DNA of 64,000 bases from Egerieousia sp036639755 (GCA_036639755.1 JAVWIB010000001.1:1-64000); one strand, 5' to 3'. Positions 1 to 9,418 are shown, counted from the first letter of the stretch. Notes: generated by a model not told the origin, from the sequence alone. Numbers and translations: made by a program.

Positions 1-382
1 GCCCTTTTACTGTTTTTCGGAGAGTTTCATTAAAAGTAGTGCTCTCCGCATTCTCAATATTATTAATGATTTCATTAACCTGATATATTCTAAAGTATAA
101 GCCATCCCAATCACTATCGGACTGATTTCTTAAATACTGATGTTCGTCCCATTTATAAGATGTTCTTTCATTGTGTTCCGAAGTGGCCAGAAATGATTGC
201 GGCATATATACTTCTGGACTCATAAAAATTATGTTTGTCATGCTGCCGCCACCGTTATTTAGAATAAGTTCATAATCTTCTACCGTTTGCGGCACAATCA
301 TTCCTTTTGGCGGAACATCTAAGAAATCATTACAGGCGGTTAAGGTTAGCAGCGAAAGTATTATCAAATAAAATTTTTTCAT
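1..382 (-). CDS. SusD/RagB-family outer-membrane lipoprotein, 3' end outside window
   Basis: This is the N-terminal 127 codons of a SusD-like glycan or nutrient-binding lipoprotein; the rest lies beyond base 1. The visible protein starts MKKFYLIILSLLTLTACNDF, a lipoprotein signal peptide with lipobox cysteine at residue 17, followed by the FLDVPPKG segment typical of SusD N-termini. SusD proteins sit on the cell surface as a lid over the SusC channel. It starts 12 bases after the stop of the SusC-like gene, so the two are co-transcribed. Family assignment rests on the signal, the FLDVPPKG motif and position; substrate cannot be inferred. Confidence 0.85.
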   Translation of the reverse strand, partial: MKKFYLIILSLLTLTACNDFLDVPPKGMIVPQTVEDYELILNNGGGSMTNIIFMSPEVYMPQSFLATSEHNERTSYKWDEHQYLRNQSDSDWDGLYFRIYQVNEIINNIENAESTTFNETLRKTVKG

Positions 383-394
383 ATTTCTGTTAAT

Positions 395-3300
395 TTATAA
401 GGTTAATTTTAATGCAAAAATGAAAGTTACAGGCTCTTTGAATTGATAACTTGTTGATCCATATCTAGATATAGATATATATTGTGGATCTATGTCATCC
501 TTGTTTTTATTCCATTGGCATAAATTTCTTACTTGAAAACTTACATTCAGGTTGCTAAAGAATTTAGGCAACGTGTTTTTACTGAAATTATATGCCAGTG
601 ATACCTCGTTTAACTTTATATATGCTGCGCTTAAAACATTTAGATTTGCTTTTGTGTAATATTCATGTGCTTCGTCGTATGAATAGTAGTCTGTTAGTGC
701 CGGAACATTTGTGTGATTTTCATCTCCGGGTTTTTTCCACCGGCCTGTTATCTCTTCCAGGATGCCTTTGGAGTCACTATAGGGGCTGGCTGTAGGCCTT
801 CTGAATACATGGCCGAATTCGTAGGTCGCCAATGCCGAGAATATGAAATTTTTGTAGCTTAAAGAGGTGTTGATTCCACCGTACCACGGAGCGACGGTTG
901 TTCCCATATACAATAGGTTGTCAATATTTCCCGAGTAGTTTTGCCAGGATACTTTTTCTCCTTTTTCATAGATGAGGGGCTCTCCGTTTTCATCCAAACC
1001 GGCATAATTATATGCGTAGAGTCTATTCAGGGGCTTGCCTTCTATGGCAATTCCTTCCGGAACTTGTTTGAGAAAATCGGTATCGGCACCCCCTTCGTCA
1101 TCTACCTTTATTACGGTGTTTTTATTATAGGTAATATTTCCCCCAACCGTAAATGTAAAGTTTTTAGTCCTTACGGGGGTGGTATTTAGGTTAAACTCAA
1201 ATCCTCTGTTTTCTACAGACGCAAAGTTCATTGTGGCAGAGGCGAATCCGTTTGTAGGGTCTAAGCTAACCCGCCCCAGCAAATCATCTCCGCGTTTGTT
1301 GTAAAAATCGATATTACCATTAATTCTACCTTTCAGAAACGAGAAATCAAGTCCGATATTTGTGGTTTTACTGGTTTCCCATTTTAAGTTTTTGTTTTCC
1401 GGGTTGGTTAAGAAAAGGTATGCGAGTCCGGTGTAAGAGCTCACATCTTTACGACCCATTAAAACCGGATAAAAGTTTTTGTTTATATTTCCTCCGAGCC
1501 CGTAGGTTGCTTTTAATACCAGGTTATCTATCCAGTTGGCTTTCATGAAGTTTTCATCACTTATTTTCCAGCTTACTCCGGCAGACCAAATCACATTGTA
1601 TTTGTATTTGGAGTCGTTCCCAAAAATATTACTTTGGTCCATTCTTCCGCTCACCGAGGCGGAATATTTTTGTTTAAATGTGTAACCTGCATTTGCGTAT
1701 AAAGAAAGATCTCTGTTATCTACTTCTGCATAGCGGTTGAGGGCGCTAAAACCGTATGGGGCAAAATCCAGCCAGGTGGGATATTCGCCGGTGATTAATA
1801 ATCCTTCATTGATGGGTGTATATGTCTGAGCTTGAAAATCATAACCGTATTGATTGGTGGCATTGCTTACCGTTTTGTACTTTCTTAACTCATGTCCGAA
1901 TAAAACCATGAGTTGGTGATCTTTATTAAACGTTTTGTTATAATCTAGCTGGTTTCTCCATGTCCATGCTTCGGTACTTAAGTTGTCAACTCCATAATAA
2001 CCGCCAAGAGGGAAATTATACTCCAATTGTCCTTCTCTGCTAATGGTTGTATATGCATTGATCATGGCCCTCATGCTGCTGTGGGAGACTTTCTGGCTTT
2101 CTTCGTTTTTGGAAAATCCCCGCTCGTATTGGAATTTGGTGTTCACATTTAGCCCCTCAATGATTTCATAATTGAGCGAAGCCTGTAATCTTGCCGAGAA
2201 ATTGTTGCTTACCTTATTGTTTTCACGGATATCATCCAGCATATTGTTCGTATAGGGAAGGTAGCCCATTGCTTCTCTTCTTTTTCCCTCCCAGGGGTCA
2301 ATCATGTAATATTGAATTTTTTCACCATTGTTATCAAGCAGGTTGTGATAGCTATAAGAGTTTGCAATGGAATAATTATCAATGCCGTTTTGCTCAGCCA
2401 TGGAGTAAAAGATACTGGCATTTGTGTTTAAGGTTAACTTCTTGGTGAGGTAGTATGAGTATTTTAAGTTCAATTTGAAATCGGTGTTCAAATCCCTGAT
2501 AGCATTTCCTTTGTTACTTTCTATAACTCCCGATACATAGTAGTCGCTTTTTTCATTCCCTCCGCTTAAAGAGATGTTTGCCCGGTGTTGCAGGGCATTT
2601 TGATAAATGTATTTTTCTATTTGCCTGTGGGCTTCTGATTGTCTTAATGCATTTATGTTTTGATTGAATTTTTCATCTTTGATGATATCGTCAAAGGTGT
2701 AACGAAAGTCTGATTCAAGTAAGGCATTATAGTAGTGCTCTTGAACTTTGCCAACGGGAGAGTGCCAGGAGACATCATCCGGTCCCCAGAAATTCTTTTG
2801 GATTAATTCGAGGTCCAGATCAATGGCATCGCTTGCGTTTAGTAGCCTTAGATTGGAGATTTTGTTTTTATTGCTAATGGTAAACTGATAAGATGCGCTG
2901 ATTGCCGTTTTGCTGCTTTTTGCTCCCTTTTTGGTGGTAATAACAATTACCCCATTTCCGGCTCGGGTACCCCAGATGGAAGCAGCGGCGGCATCTTTTA
3001 AAACAGTCACATTCTGAATATCATCCGGGTTTACAGACTCTAATCCGTTTTCTATGGGGAATCCGTCCACAACAATCAGCGGAGATGTGCTGGATAGGAT
3101 GGAGCCCGCTCCCCTGATGGTGAGATTCCCGTCTTTAATCTGAAGCCCGGCTACTTTTCCGTCCAGTCGGCTGATAAGGTCAGAGGTCATGGTATTGTTC
3201 AGCTTTTCCGCACTAATGGAGCCGAAAGAGCCGGTAACCCTGTCTCTACTTAAAGTTTGGTATCCTGTCACCACAACTTCGTCCAAAAGGAGTTTATCTA

Positions 3301-3877
3301 CGGCCATGGTCACATTAAAAGTGGTTTTGTTTCCGTCAACAGGGAATTCAAAATCTTTTAAGCCGATTGAGTTAACGTTTATCCTATCTCCTTTGGATGC
3401 CTCAAGCGTATATGTGCCGTCGGCTTTGGTGAAAAAATAGATGTCGGTCCCCACGATTCTGATGGTTGCCCCGGCCACGGGCTCTCCGGTATCGTCTGTT
3501 ACGACTCCCGATATTTTATATTTGTCGGGAAGATTATTGGCCGGCGTAATACTGGCAGGAGCTAATAAAACCTGCTTATCCTTAATGGTATAAGTGATTT
3601 TTTTTCCCTTAAAGAGGGTTTGGAGTATCTCATGGATGTTAGCAATATTGGAGTCTATTGAGCAGCTTATTTTTTCTGTAGTACTTGATAAGGCGCTGGA
3701 GTACATAAAGTTGTATCCGCTCTGTTTGCTTAAATCTTTAAGAACTGTTTTTAGAGGAACGTTGTTGTAATGTAGTTTGATTTCTTGTGCGTTTAACGCA
3801 ACCGAACAGGAAAAGAGCAGGATGGTTGTGCACTGCAATACCTTTTTCCTAAAAGTTTTAATTTGTTTTGAATACAT
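395..3877 (-). CDS. SusC/RagA-family TonB-dependent receptor with N-terminal STN domain
   Basis: Outer-membrane TonB-dependent transporter that imports an unknown ligand together with the SusD-like partner. From the chosen start (1160 aa): signal peptide ending near SVALNAQ, an STN (secretin/TonB short N-terminal) domain at about 33-105, a carboxypeptidase-D-like regulatory domain at about 118-200 (ISGVVTDDTGEPVAGATI), a DEVVVTGYQ segment before the plug, the plug with the typical VLKDAAAASIWGTRAGNGVI stretch, then a barrel to the C-terminus. The STN domain is the part that in FecA-like systems touches the FecR anti-sigma factor, which is encoded just upstream. An in-frame ATG at 3916 exists, but the peptide before 3877 is not signal-like, so I use 3877. 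Confidence 0.9.
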   Translation of the reverse strand: MYSKQIKTFRKKVLQCTTILLFSCSVALNAQEIKLHYNNVPLKTVLKDLSKQSGYNFMYSSALSSTTEKISCSIDSNIANIHEILQTLFKGKKITYTIKDKQVLLAPASITPANNLPDKYKISGVVTDDTGEPVAGATIRIVGTDIYFFTKADGTYTLEASKGDRINVNSIGLKDFEFPVDGNKTTFNVTMAVDKLLLDEVVVTGYQTLSRDRVTGSFGSISAEKLNNTMTSDLISRLDGKVAGLQIKDGNLTIRGAGSILSSTSPLIVVDGFPIENGLESVNPDDIQNVTVLKDAAAASIWGTRAGNGVIVITTKKGAKSSKTAISASYQFTISNKNKISNLRLLNASDAIDLDLELIQKNFWGPDDVSWHSPVGKVQEHYYNALLESDFRYTFDDIIKDEKFNQNINALRQSEAHRQIEKYIYQNALQHRANISLSGGNEKSDYYVSGVIESNKGNAIRDLNTDFKLNLKYSYYLTKKLTLNTNASIFYSMAEQNGIDNYSIANSYSYHNLLDNNGEKIQYYMIDPWEGKRREAMGYLPYTNNMLDDIRENNKVSNNFSARLQASLNYEIIEGLNVNTKFQYERGFSKNEESQKVSHSSMRAMINAYTTISREGQLEYNFPLGGYYGVDNLSTEAWTWRNQLDYNKTFNKDHQLMVLFGHELRKYKTVSNATNQYGYDFQAQTYTPINEGLLITGEYPTWLDFAPYGFSALNRYAEVDNRDLSLYANAGYTFKQKYSASVSGRMDQSNIFGNDSKYKYNVIWSAGVSWKISDENFMKANWIDNLVLKATYGLGGNINKNFYPVLMGRKDVSSYTGLAYLFLTNPENKNLKWETSKTTNIGLDFSFLKGRINGNIDFYNKRGDDLLGRVSLDPTNGFASATMNFASVENRGFEFNLNTTPVRTKNFTFTVGGNITYNKNTVIKVDDEGGADTDFLKQVPEGIAIEGKPLNRLYAYNYAGLDENGEPLIYEKGEKVSWQNYSGNIDNLLYMGTTVAPWYGGINTSLSYKNFIFSALATYEFGHVFRRPTASPYSDSKGILEEITGRWKKPGDENHTNVPALTDYYSYDEAHEYYTKANLNVLSAAYIKLNEVSLAYNFSKNTLPKFFSNLNVSFQVRNLCQWNKNKDDIDPQYISISRYGSTSYQFKEPVTFIFALKLTL

Positions 3878-3964
3878 AGGTCTTTTATTAGTGTTTCTAA
3901 TATCACGCAACCCCAATAAAATTCCTTAAATTTTTTTTTACATTTTGTGTTATTTTTTTCAAAA

Positions 3965-5059
3965 CTATCTTGCATATATATTAATTTGATGTACGCTCTG
4001 CTCCTTGTTTTCTACTTTATAGTCTATGGGAGCGCAGAATTTCATCATGTCCATTATCTGAACAATGGATTCTGAATTGAATTGGGCGGTAATGTTGTAC
4101 TTGAGGATTTTGTCATCTTTTACCACAATTCTTACACCATGCCAGCGTTCCAAGGTTTTGATCACTTCCGGCATAGGACTTTCTTCAAATATAAGGCGGC
4201 CGTCTTTCCACGCTGATGCAATTTGAATGTCTTCAGGGGTATTTACAGATACGCCTTTGTTTGTTGTTATTGTTAAGCATTGATTGGGTAATACTTTTGT
4301 AATAGATTCTTTTACAGACTTATCGTGGTTGTGTGCATATGATATAAGGTTAATACTCCCCGAATATAAAGTCGCTTGGGATTGCATATCGTCTGCATAA
4401 TTTTTGAGATTAAATTCTGTTCCGAGTACTTGTATCTTAAAATTTTTGCCGGTGTTTACAATCATCGGATGCAAAGAATCTTTTTTTACTTTAAAATATC
4501 CTTCGCCAATAAGCATTACTTCTCTGGTGGCTCCAATGAATTTATTCGGGTAACTTAGCTTTGTTCCGGAATTTAAAATGACTCTGCTACCGTCGGGAAG
4601 CCCCACCTCGCCTTTCACTCCTTTTTCTGTGTAGATGGTGTTCAGAGAATTTGCCGGCATCTCCTCTAGGGCAATCGTTATTTCTTTTTCTTTCAAATTA
4701 CTGATAAGCTCTTGTGTGATACTGGCTTTAAGTTGAATGTCGCTTGGCCGGGCAATAAAAACGGCAAGAGCAGCCAGGCATGCCGCAATACAGGAAGACA
4801 TAATGGTGATCAATATATTTTTCTTTTTATAATGCTCATTTTGTTTATCTTGTGTTCGTTTGGCTATCTTGGCTTTAATTTCATTAAGCTCCTCCTTAGA
4901 TGCTTCTTGTTTTGGAGTATCTAAAGCGATGTGTGTAAGTTTGAGACTAGCAAGGTATTGCTTGTTATAAGGCGATTGGTCTATCCAATTTAAAACAGCC
5001 TCTTTCTGCTCTCTTGTAGCTTCTCCTTTTATGTATGTGATAAGTGTCTTTTTATTCAT
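3965..5059 (-). CDS. FecR-family anti-sigma factor
   Basis: Inner-membrane anti-sigma factor of 364 aa that should hold the neighbouring ECF sigma factor inactive until the SusC-like receptor binds its ligand. It has a short cytoplasmic N-terminal helical domain (about 1-75), one membrane segment at about 82-104 (IMSSCIAACLAALAVFIA), a periplasmic FecR domain (about 145-265, including GVKGEVGLPDGSRVILNSGT) and a C-terminal DUF4974 domain (about 285-360). It lies between the sigma factor (20-base gap) and susC (87-base gap) on the same strand, the usual order for Bacteroidota sigma/anti-sigma/SusCD loci. The ligand is unknown. Confidence 0.92.
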   Translation of the reverse strand: MNKKTLITYIKGEATREQKEAVLNWIDQSPYNKQYLASLKLTHIALDTPKQEASKEELNEIKAKIAKRTQDKQNEHYKKKNILITIMSSCIAACLAALAVFIARPSDIQLKASITQELISNLKEKEITIALEEMPANSLNTIYTEKGVKGEVGLPDGSRVILNSGTKLSYPNKFIGATREVMLIGEGYFKVKKDSLHPMIVNTGKNFKIQVLGTEFNLKNYADDMQSQATLYSGSINLISYAHNHDKSVKESITKVLPNQCLTITTNKGVSVNTPEDIQIASAWKDGRLIFEESPMPEVIKTLERWHGVRIVVKDDKILKYNITAQFNSESIVQIMDMMKFCAPIDYKVENKEQSVHQINIYAR

Positions 5060-5079
5060 ATTGTATCTCTCTTATAATA

Positions 5080-5670
5080 TCACCCGATATGGTATAAAAA
5101 CCATAAAAAAAATGGGAGGTAGTCTTTAAGGTATTTTCTTAATATGTTATATGCTGCTGCTATCCTGAATTCTACCGTACTTTCTCCTATGTTAAGTATT
5201 TGGGCTACTTCTCTGTTTTTCAATTTTTTATTCCGGCTTAACAGAAAGGTTTCTTTTACCTTGGGTTTCATAGCCTCAATAGCCTTGTCTATTAATATAT
5301 TCATCTCTTTTTCATATATTTTTACAGATTGATTTTGTGATAATACATCGTGGTTAAATGCAGCTTCTTTGTATTTTACATAGTCTCCGTATCTGTGCCT
5401 GGCTTTTTGTTTTCTTAAAAAATTAATGCATTTGTTTTTGGTAATGCTGTAGAGAAAGGGGAGGATTTCTTGCTCAAAGTCTAAGTCTTGTCTTTTTTCC
5501 CATAATGTAACAAAGGCGTCTTGGGCAATAGACATTGTATCTTCTTGTTCTCCTATAAAACTAAAGGCATAAAATTTTATCCGGTGTAGGTATTTAGTAT
5601 ATGCTTGGTCGAATAATTCCGAATATTCCTGCTCGCTATATATTTTAGTTCGTTTAGGCATGTTAGGCAA
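5080..5670 (-). CDS. RNA polymerase ECF sigma factor, FecI-like
   Basis: ECF sigma-70 factor of 196 aa that should direct transcription of the adjacent susCD genes. Region 2 covers about 20-95 (DAFVTLWEKRQ, then FLYSITKNKCINFLRKQKAR), and region 4 about 130-185 with the helix-turn-helix NREVAQILNIGESTVEFRI. Bacteroides members of this group commonly pair with FecR and a SusC carrying an STN domain, as here. A second in-frame ATG three codons in (5661) is an equally good start. The C-terminus (FFLWFLYHIG) is unusually hydrophobic. No TAnnTTTG housekeeping box is visible upstream. Confidence 0.92.
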   Translation of the reverse strand: MPNMPKRTKIYSEQEYSELFDQAYTKYLHRIKFYAFSFIGEQEDTMSIAQDAFVTLWEKRQDLDFEQEILPFLYSITKNKCINFLRKQKARHRYGDYVKYKEAAFNHDVLSQNQSVKIYEKEMNILIDKAIEAMKPKVKETFLLSRNKKLKNREVAQILNIGESTVEFRIAAAYNILRKYLKDYLPFFLWFLYHIG

Positions 5671-5902
5671 GGCGTTTAGAGTTGCATTTAAGCGGGATGT
5701 CTTTTTTGATAAAAGAGTTTACGTTTTGCGAAGTTAAAATTAATTTTGATATTTTGTATTCAATCTGTATTGAACTCAAAAAAGTCTTGAAATCCATATC
5801 AGGGAGCTTGCTGTTTTCTTGTTTGACCTGCCTGATAAATAAAGTTGCATCACGAGGAGGGAGTTGGGGCCCCGCCATTCCTTTCGCCTGCTGCGTTTGG
5901 GC

Positions 5903-5934
5903 AAAAAAAAGCAACACTTTTGTGCTGCTTTTTT
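5903..5934 (-). terminator. Rho-independent terminator downstream of tRNA-Ser
   Basis: A 7-bp stem (gcaacac 5911-5917 with gtgctgc 5922-5928, loop tttt) is flanked by eight A residues at 5903-5910, which read as a U-tract on the minus strand. It directly follows tRNA-Ser. A T-run at 5929-5934 could let it work on the plus strand too. Confidence 0.75.
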
Positions 5935-5935
5935 G

Positions 5936-6022
5936 CGGTGAAAGGGGGATTCGAACCCCCGGAACCCTTACGAGTTCGGCAGTTTAGCAAACTGCTGGTT
6001 TAAGCCACTCACCCATCTCACC
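5936..6022 (-). tRNA. tRNA-Ser (anticodon GCU)
   Basis: The minus strand folds as a class II tRNA of about 87 nt. The acceptor stem is GGTGAGA/TTTCACC, the anticodon stem GCAGT/ACTGC encloses the loop TTGCTAA (anticodon GCT, reading AGC/AGU serine codons), there is a long variable arm, and the T arm is GGGGGTTCGAATCCCCC. CCA is not encoded. It has its own promoter and terminator, so it is a single-gene unit. Confidence 0.95.
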
Positions 6023-6073
6023 AAATCCCACTACCATTGAGGCTTGTTTGTTTGCACAAACGTTTTGGGACTG

Positions 6074-6104
6074 CAAATATATGCTAATTCTTTCGATTAC
6101 CAAA
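6074..6104 (-). promoter_or_regulatory. Bacteroidota housekeeping promoter of tRNA-Ser
   Basis: On the minus strand a -7 box TATATTTG (6081-6074) is preceded by TTTG (6104-6101) with exactly 19 bases between, matching the Bacteroidota consensus TTTG-N19-TAnnTTTG. Transcription should begin about 45 bases before the tRNA. Confidence 0.7.
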
Positions 6105-6105
6105 A

Positions 6106-7062
6106 TTATTTGGATAGATTCTCACGCATGTCGGTGTCGGCCTGAATGTTCTTTATTTTATAATAGTCCATAATGCCCAGGTTCCCTTTGCGGAAGGCTT
6201 CGGCTATGGCAAGCGGAATCTCTGCTTCGGCTCCGATTACTTTGGCACGGGCTTCCTGAGCTTTGGCTTTCATCTCTTGTTCAAGGGCAACAGCCATGGC
6301 ACGTTTTTCCTCGGCTCGAGCCTGAGCAATGTTTTTATCGGCGTTGGCCTGGTCTATTTGCAGAACGGCTCCAATATTTTTTCCAATATCAATATCGGCA
6401 ATATCAATGGAGAGTATCTCAAAAGCGGTTCCGGCATCAAGTCCTTTCATGAGTACCACTTTGGAGATGGAATCGGGGTTTTCAAGAACCGATTTGTGAC
6501 TGTCGGCCGAGCCTATAGAGGAGACAATGCCTTCGCCTACTCGGGCAAGAACGGTTTCTTCTCCTGCGCCTCCTACCAGTTGTTTGATGTTGGCCCTTAC
6601 GGTTACTCTTGCTTTAGCAATGAGCTGAATACCGTCTTTTGCTACGGCAGTAACAGGAGGAGTGTTAATTACTTTTGGATTCACCGACATTTGTACGGCC
6701 TGAAATACGTCGCGGCCAGCAAGATCGATGGCGGCAGCCATGTTAAAGTTCAGCTCAATGTTTGCTTTATCGGCCGAGATAAGAGCATTTACTACGTTGG
6801 GAACGTTTCCTTTGGCAAGGAAATGGGCTTCAAGCTCGTTGGCATCTAGTTTGAGTCCGGCTTTTGTTCCGGTAATCATTGCCATAACAATGGTTCCGGG
6901 AGGAACTTTGCGCCAGCGCATGAGGACGAGCTGTACAAGTGAAATTTTTACGCCCGATATAAGCGCCTGGAACCATAATGTAATGGGGAAGAACCATAGG
7001 AAGATCATCAATGCAATAATTGAGATTCCTATCCAGATTAACATAGCGATAGAGTTGTCCAT
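6106..7062 (-). CDS. floA: Flotillin-like protein FloA (UPF0365/YqfA family)
   Basis: Membrane scaffold protein of functional membrane microdomains, 318 aa, close to the family's usual length of about 330. A hydrophobic N-terminal hairpin (about 5-45) precedes the SPFH-like domain (about 55-220, with KVPPGTIVMAMITGTKAG) and an Ala/Glu-rich region ending in AIAEAFRKGNLGIMDYYKIK. It follows the NfeD-like gene by 15 bases on the same strand; the nfeD-floA pair is conserved in many bacteria, and NfeD proteins are thought to work with flotillins. The role in this organism is inferred from the family only. Confidence 0.93.
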   Translation of the reverse strand: MDNSIAMLIWIGISIIALMIFLWFFPITLWFQALISGVKISLVQLVLMRWRKVPPGTIVMAMITGTKAGLKLDANELEAHFLAKGNVPNVVNALISADKANIELNFNMAAAIDLAGRDVFQAVQMSVNPKVINTPPVTAVAKDGIQLIAKARVTVRANIKQLVGGAGEETVLARVGEGIVSSIGSADSHKSVLENPDSISKVVLMKGLDAGTAFEILSIDIADIDIGKNIGAVLQIDQANADKNIAQARAEEKRAMAVALEQEMKAKAQEARAKVIGAEAEIPLAIAEAFRKGNLGIMDYYKIKNIQADTDMRENLSK

Positions 7063-7077
7063 ATTTTCTAGTTTTAA

Positions 7078-7545
7078 TTATTTAATTTCTTGTACAAATA
7101 TTTTATTGCCGTCTATTTGGCATACGGTTATCTCTTTGCCCGGCTCTACAAGCGAATCGCGGGTAAAAACTTCCGTTACAATCTCTCCCAGTCTGGCTTG
7201 CCCGCCGGGAGCTAATCTGGTAAGAGTTTTTCCGTTCATCCCCTCTGTAATCCCCTTGGCTTGGGGAGAGGTGTCTACTTTGGCCTCAATGTTGGTTTTT
7301 AGACTCGCTTTTTTCCATGTCTTGGAGCGGAGGGTAAAAATGACGGAGATAATGACGAATAAAATGTTCGCCGATATTACCAGCAATCCCGTTACGTGCC
7401 CGTAACTGTCAAAAGCGACCCAGCAGGAGGCAATCATAGAGATAATTCCCAGAACTCCGGCTATGCCGAATCCGGGGATAATGAGGAGTTCTGCCAGAAG
7501 CAAAACAAGCCCCACAATAATAAGTGTTACAATGAGTGCAGCCAT
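7078..7545 (-). CDS. NfeD-like membrane protein, short form
   Basis: Protein of 155 aa with two or three closely spaced membrane segments in the first 75 residues (IVTLIIVGLVLLLAELL; GVLGIISMIASCWVAF; GLLVISANILFVIISVIF) and a C-terminal OB-fold-like domain (about 95-155, including TRLAPGGQARLGEIVTEV). It lacks the N-terminal ClpP-like serine protease domain of long NfeD proteins, so it is the short type encoded next to flotillins. It lies 4 bases after the upstream propeller/SPOR gene and 15 bases before floA, forming one operon. Confidence 0.88.
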   Translation of the reverse strand: MAALIVTLIIVGLVLLLAELLIIPGFGIAGVLGIISMIASCWVAFDSYGHVTGLLVISANILFVIISVIFTLRSKTWKKASLKTNIEAKVDTSPQAKGITEGMNGKTLTRLAPGGQARLGEIVTEVFTRDSLVEPGKEITVCQIDGNKIFVQEIK

Positions 7546-7549
7546 AGTT

Positions 7550-9418
7550 TTATAGTTGGTTTTTTTCTACTTTCTCTACTTGGGCGGTGGTGACTCCGGC
7601 TTTATCCAATGCCGCTTTTAGCGCATCTGCCTCCCCCCGGTTGGCAAAAGGGCCTACTACATATTTTGGGATACCGTTTTCTATTGTTTTGGCAATATCT
7701 TTTTCCGTACTTGCTCTTATTGCGTTCAGGGATTCTGCCGGCAAGGTGTCATAACCCTCAATGATAACCTGATAAATACTTGTTGCCGCCTCTTTCTGCT
7801 CCATGAGCCGTGCATTTTTTAATGTAAGGGCTTTTCCCTCTTTATAAGCGGTAATGAGGGCGGTAGGGAATCCCAGCTTCTTTACTTTATTAATATTCTT
7901 AAGAGCTTCTGCATATGTGTGGAATGTACCGGCGGAGTAAATATATTTTCCGCTGCTAGCTTTCCTTTCAAATACGGGACTCAATCCTTTTAATGCTTTT
8001 AAAGAAGCTTTGTTTGCCAGTACAAAAAGCTGAATCTGATAGGTGAGCGATGTTGGAAAATCTGCCGGATCTGCAATAACTGCTTTATCCAGTACTCTGA
8101 ATGAGAGATCTATTTCCGGTACCGGAGCCTCTACAATCATAGCCGGTGTGGTGCCCATCGTGTTATTTACAAATTTAAACGAAAGTATATTCTCTCCCGA
8201 TGGTTTTGAGGCGTTTGTTTGCTCGGGTGTATCGGGAATCATAATTCCTTTGGATAGGAAATCCATCTCTACTGCTTGCAGTTTTTCCATGGCTATCCCC
8301 AGTTCCTGTTGTATGATAAGGGTTTTGGCCTCCTGTTCTGCAATTTTTTTCTCCAGAAGGACAAGATCTTCTGCGTTGGTGAGGGTGTTATAAAGGGCTC
8401 TGTTCTCTTTCTGTTGCTCAATAGCAGCTTTTACATCCTGTTGTAATTTTCTCACATTTTTTACAGCTATTGTGTAGGAGCTGTGTTCTCCCTCGTTTTT
8501 CTTAGGCTCTCCGGCCTGTTCTGCAGATTTCTCCTGTTCTGTATCGGGAGCTTTCATCTGGGCAATTTCTATCGCCTGCTCCCAGTTAATCTCTTTTTTT
8601 AACGGAATGTTTTCAAATTTAACGGCATACACCGTCATTTGGTTAGGGTTACTGTTGCGGTTGGAGGCAAAAATAGAATAAAGTCCGTCGGGGGTATTAT
8701 AAAACAGCAGATCGTCGGATACTGATGAAAACGGAAATCCCAGATTCTGTGCCACTCCCCAGTCATTTAAATCATCATCCCAGTTGCTGACATACAAATC
8801 GTAACCTCCTATTCCATAATGGCCGTTAGAGGAAAAATAAAGAGACTTGCCGTCTCTGCTCAGAACCGGAAACAGTTCGTTGCCAACCGAGGTTATATTT
8901 TCATTCAGCACCGCAGGGGCACTCCAGAGGGTATCGTTAATTTTTTGAGTGGAATAAATGTTCCAGGAACCGCTGTTATCGGGAGCGCTATACACTATTT
9001 TATTGCTTCCCGATGGAAACCAGACCACCGGAGTGCCGGTGATAATCTTCTCTTTAAGATCCCTTTCGGCAAGCTCTTTTGGAAGCGGAACCCATGAATT
9101 ATTTGGGAAACCGGGGTAATGCAGAAAGAAATCGGAGGTGTTGTATTTTGCTCGGGCAACCACCTGTGGAGTGGATGCAAACTCCAGCAGGGCTTTCCCG
9201 TTTTCACTCAGGATGAGTCTATTTTCTATGTTTATCTTGTAAAGAGAATCGGCAGATTGCGCTATTATTTTTTTGTACAAATCAATCGCCTGATCAAATT
9301 TATATAAATTATGAAGTTTGTCCGCCTCTGTCTCAAGGGCGTTTTTTTCCTGTCCCAGTGCGGTGCCTGAGACTAAAAATACTAGTAATATGATAAATAT
9401 AGAGCTGGTTTTTTTCAT
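7550..9418 (-). CDS. Periplasmic PD40-propeller protein with coiled coil and two SPOR-like repeats
   Basis: Secreted protein of 622 aa. It has a signal peptide (1-22, ending GTALGQ), a TPR-like helical segment (about 28-65), a PD40/WD40-like beta-propeller stretch (about 140-270, with ELFPVLSRDGKSLYFSSNGH), a charged low-complexity and coiled-coil region (about 290-400), and two tandem SPOR-like repeats near the C-terminus (about 455-525 and 543-615; the second contains YVVGPFANRGEADALKAAL). SPOR domains bind denuded peptidoglycan glycan strands. It is the first gene of the nfeD-floA operon and has its own TAnnTTTG box. It resembles Bacteroidota OmpA/PD40 proteins but has no OmpA domain. The function is not known to me. 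Confidence 0.7.
   Translation of the reverse strand: MKKTSSIFIILLVFLVSGTALGQEKNALETEADKLHNLYKFDQAIDLYKKIIAQSADSLYKINIENRLILSENGKALLEFASTPQVVARAKYNTSDFFLHYPGFPNNSWVPLPKELAERDLKEKIITGTPVVWFPSGSNKIVYSAPDNSGSWNIYSTQKINDTLWSAPAVLNENITSVGNELFPVLSRDGKSLYFSSNGHYGIGGYDLYVSNWDDDLNDWGVAQNLGFPFSSVSDDLLFYNTPDGLYSIFASNRNSNPNQMTVYAVKFENIPLKKEINWEQAIEIAQMKAPDTEQEKSAEQAGEPKKNEGEHSSYTIAVKNVRKLQQDVKAAIEQQKENRALYNTLTNAEDLVLLEKKIAEQEAKTLIIQQELGIAMEKLQAVEMDFLSKGIMIPDTPEQTNASKPSGENILSFKFVNNTMGTTPAMIVEAPVPEIDLSFRVLDKAVIADPADFPTSLTYQIQLFVLANKASLKALKGLSPVFERKASSGKYIYSAGTFHTYAEALKNINKVKKLGFPTALITAYKEGKALTLKNARLMEQKEAATSIYQVIIEGYDTLPAESLNAIRASTEKDIAKTIENGIPKYVVGPFANRGEADALKAALDKAGVTTAQVEKVEKNQL

Noticed and set aside
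5663..5917. An 84-codon minus-strand ORF between the tRNA-Ser terminator and the sigma factor.
   Set aside because: It starts inside the tRNA terminator hairpin, overlaps the sigma-factor start, and its peptide has no recognisable composition or motif; treated as chance.
5682..5987. A plus-strand ORF ending FCGERGIRTPGTLTSSAV.
   Set aside because: Its C-terminus is the antisense of tRNA-Ser, a well-known false protein seen in many annotations.
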